The notes beneath the pieces were generated by a model that did not search any database, was not told the DNA's origin, and was given only the letters and a program-made list of their open reading frames with translations. Position numbers and translations under genes: made by a program. A stretch of DNA of 64,000 bases from Rubripirellula lacrimiformis (GTDB lineage Bacteria > Planctomycetota > Planctomycetia > Pirellulales > Pirellulaceae), in NCBI RefSeq assembly GCF_007741535.1, contig NZ_CP036525.1, positions 2,976,001-3,040,000 of the forward strand. Direction: 5' to 3'. How positions within the stretch are numbered: the first letter of the stretch is position 1; each line of letters opens with the position of its first letter. This document shows, one piece after another, positions 63,996 through 64,000 of this stretch.

Positions 63996-64000
63996 TTAGG

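Overview
The window reads as chromosomal DNA of a planctomycete, most likely a Pirellulaceae relative of Rhodopirellula or Rubripirellula. This is inference from gene content, not a database match. The supporting content is two giant surface proteins with LEPR-XLL-like N-termini, GEVED, cadherin-like and dockerin regions; a DUF1559 prepilin-like protein; a DUF2293 protein; intergenic hairpins starting GTAGYGGRA; and moderately high GC. No rRNA, tRNA, CRISPR array, transposase or phage gene was seen.

Left part (1-8.5 kb): the end of an upstream gene, a ferrochelatase with a Cys-rich C-terminus (hemH), and a convergent Tat-type sugar isomerase-like protein. Divergent from the isomerase is a compact five-gene run (2291-8367): HpcH/HpaI aldolase, class II terpene cyclase with a DSDD motif, DUF116-polyprenyl synthase fusion, UbiC-like chorismate lyase and exported TPR protein. 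Two junctions are start/stop overlaps. The run contains the enzymes expected for making a prenyl diphosphate, cyclising a prenyl chain and making an aromatic head group, so a cyclised prenyl or meroterpenoid lipid pathway is the best candidate here for an undescribed system.

Middle-left (8.5-15 kb): lipid and cofactor housekeeping genes, namely a PmtA-like methyltransferase, phosphatidylserine synthase (pssA), L-aspartate oxidase (nadB), a class 3 lipase and a MoxR-type AAA ATPase.

Centre (15.3-53.2 kb): about 59% of the window is two tandem paralogous genes for proteins of about 5984 and 6568 residues. Both have a basic LEPR-XLL-like N-terminus without a hydrophobic core, a scaffold resembling an M10 metallopeptidase whose zinc ligands are all replaced, PPC-like and beta-helix-like blocks, a GEVED domain, cadherin-like VNDAP repeats, a dockerin-like pair and an acidic tail. 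A recurring module of about 100 residues (DGDTFTI...FEFD...AIN) is strung through both and nested inside other domains. An intrinsic terminator closes the second gene.

Right part (53.4-64 kb): flgK, a short GspE/PilB-type ATPase, a small exported LTxxQ-like protein, an SDR oxidoreductase, birA with a tiny acidic membrane protein, a small conserved-looking gene followed by a ParA ATPase, a DUF2293 protein and a DUF1559 prepilin-like protein with a coding minisatellite near its start. Several short tandem arrays (9, 15, 16 and 74 bp) lie between or at the edges of genes.
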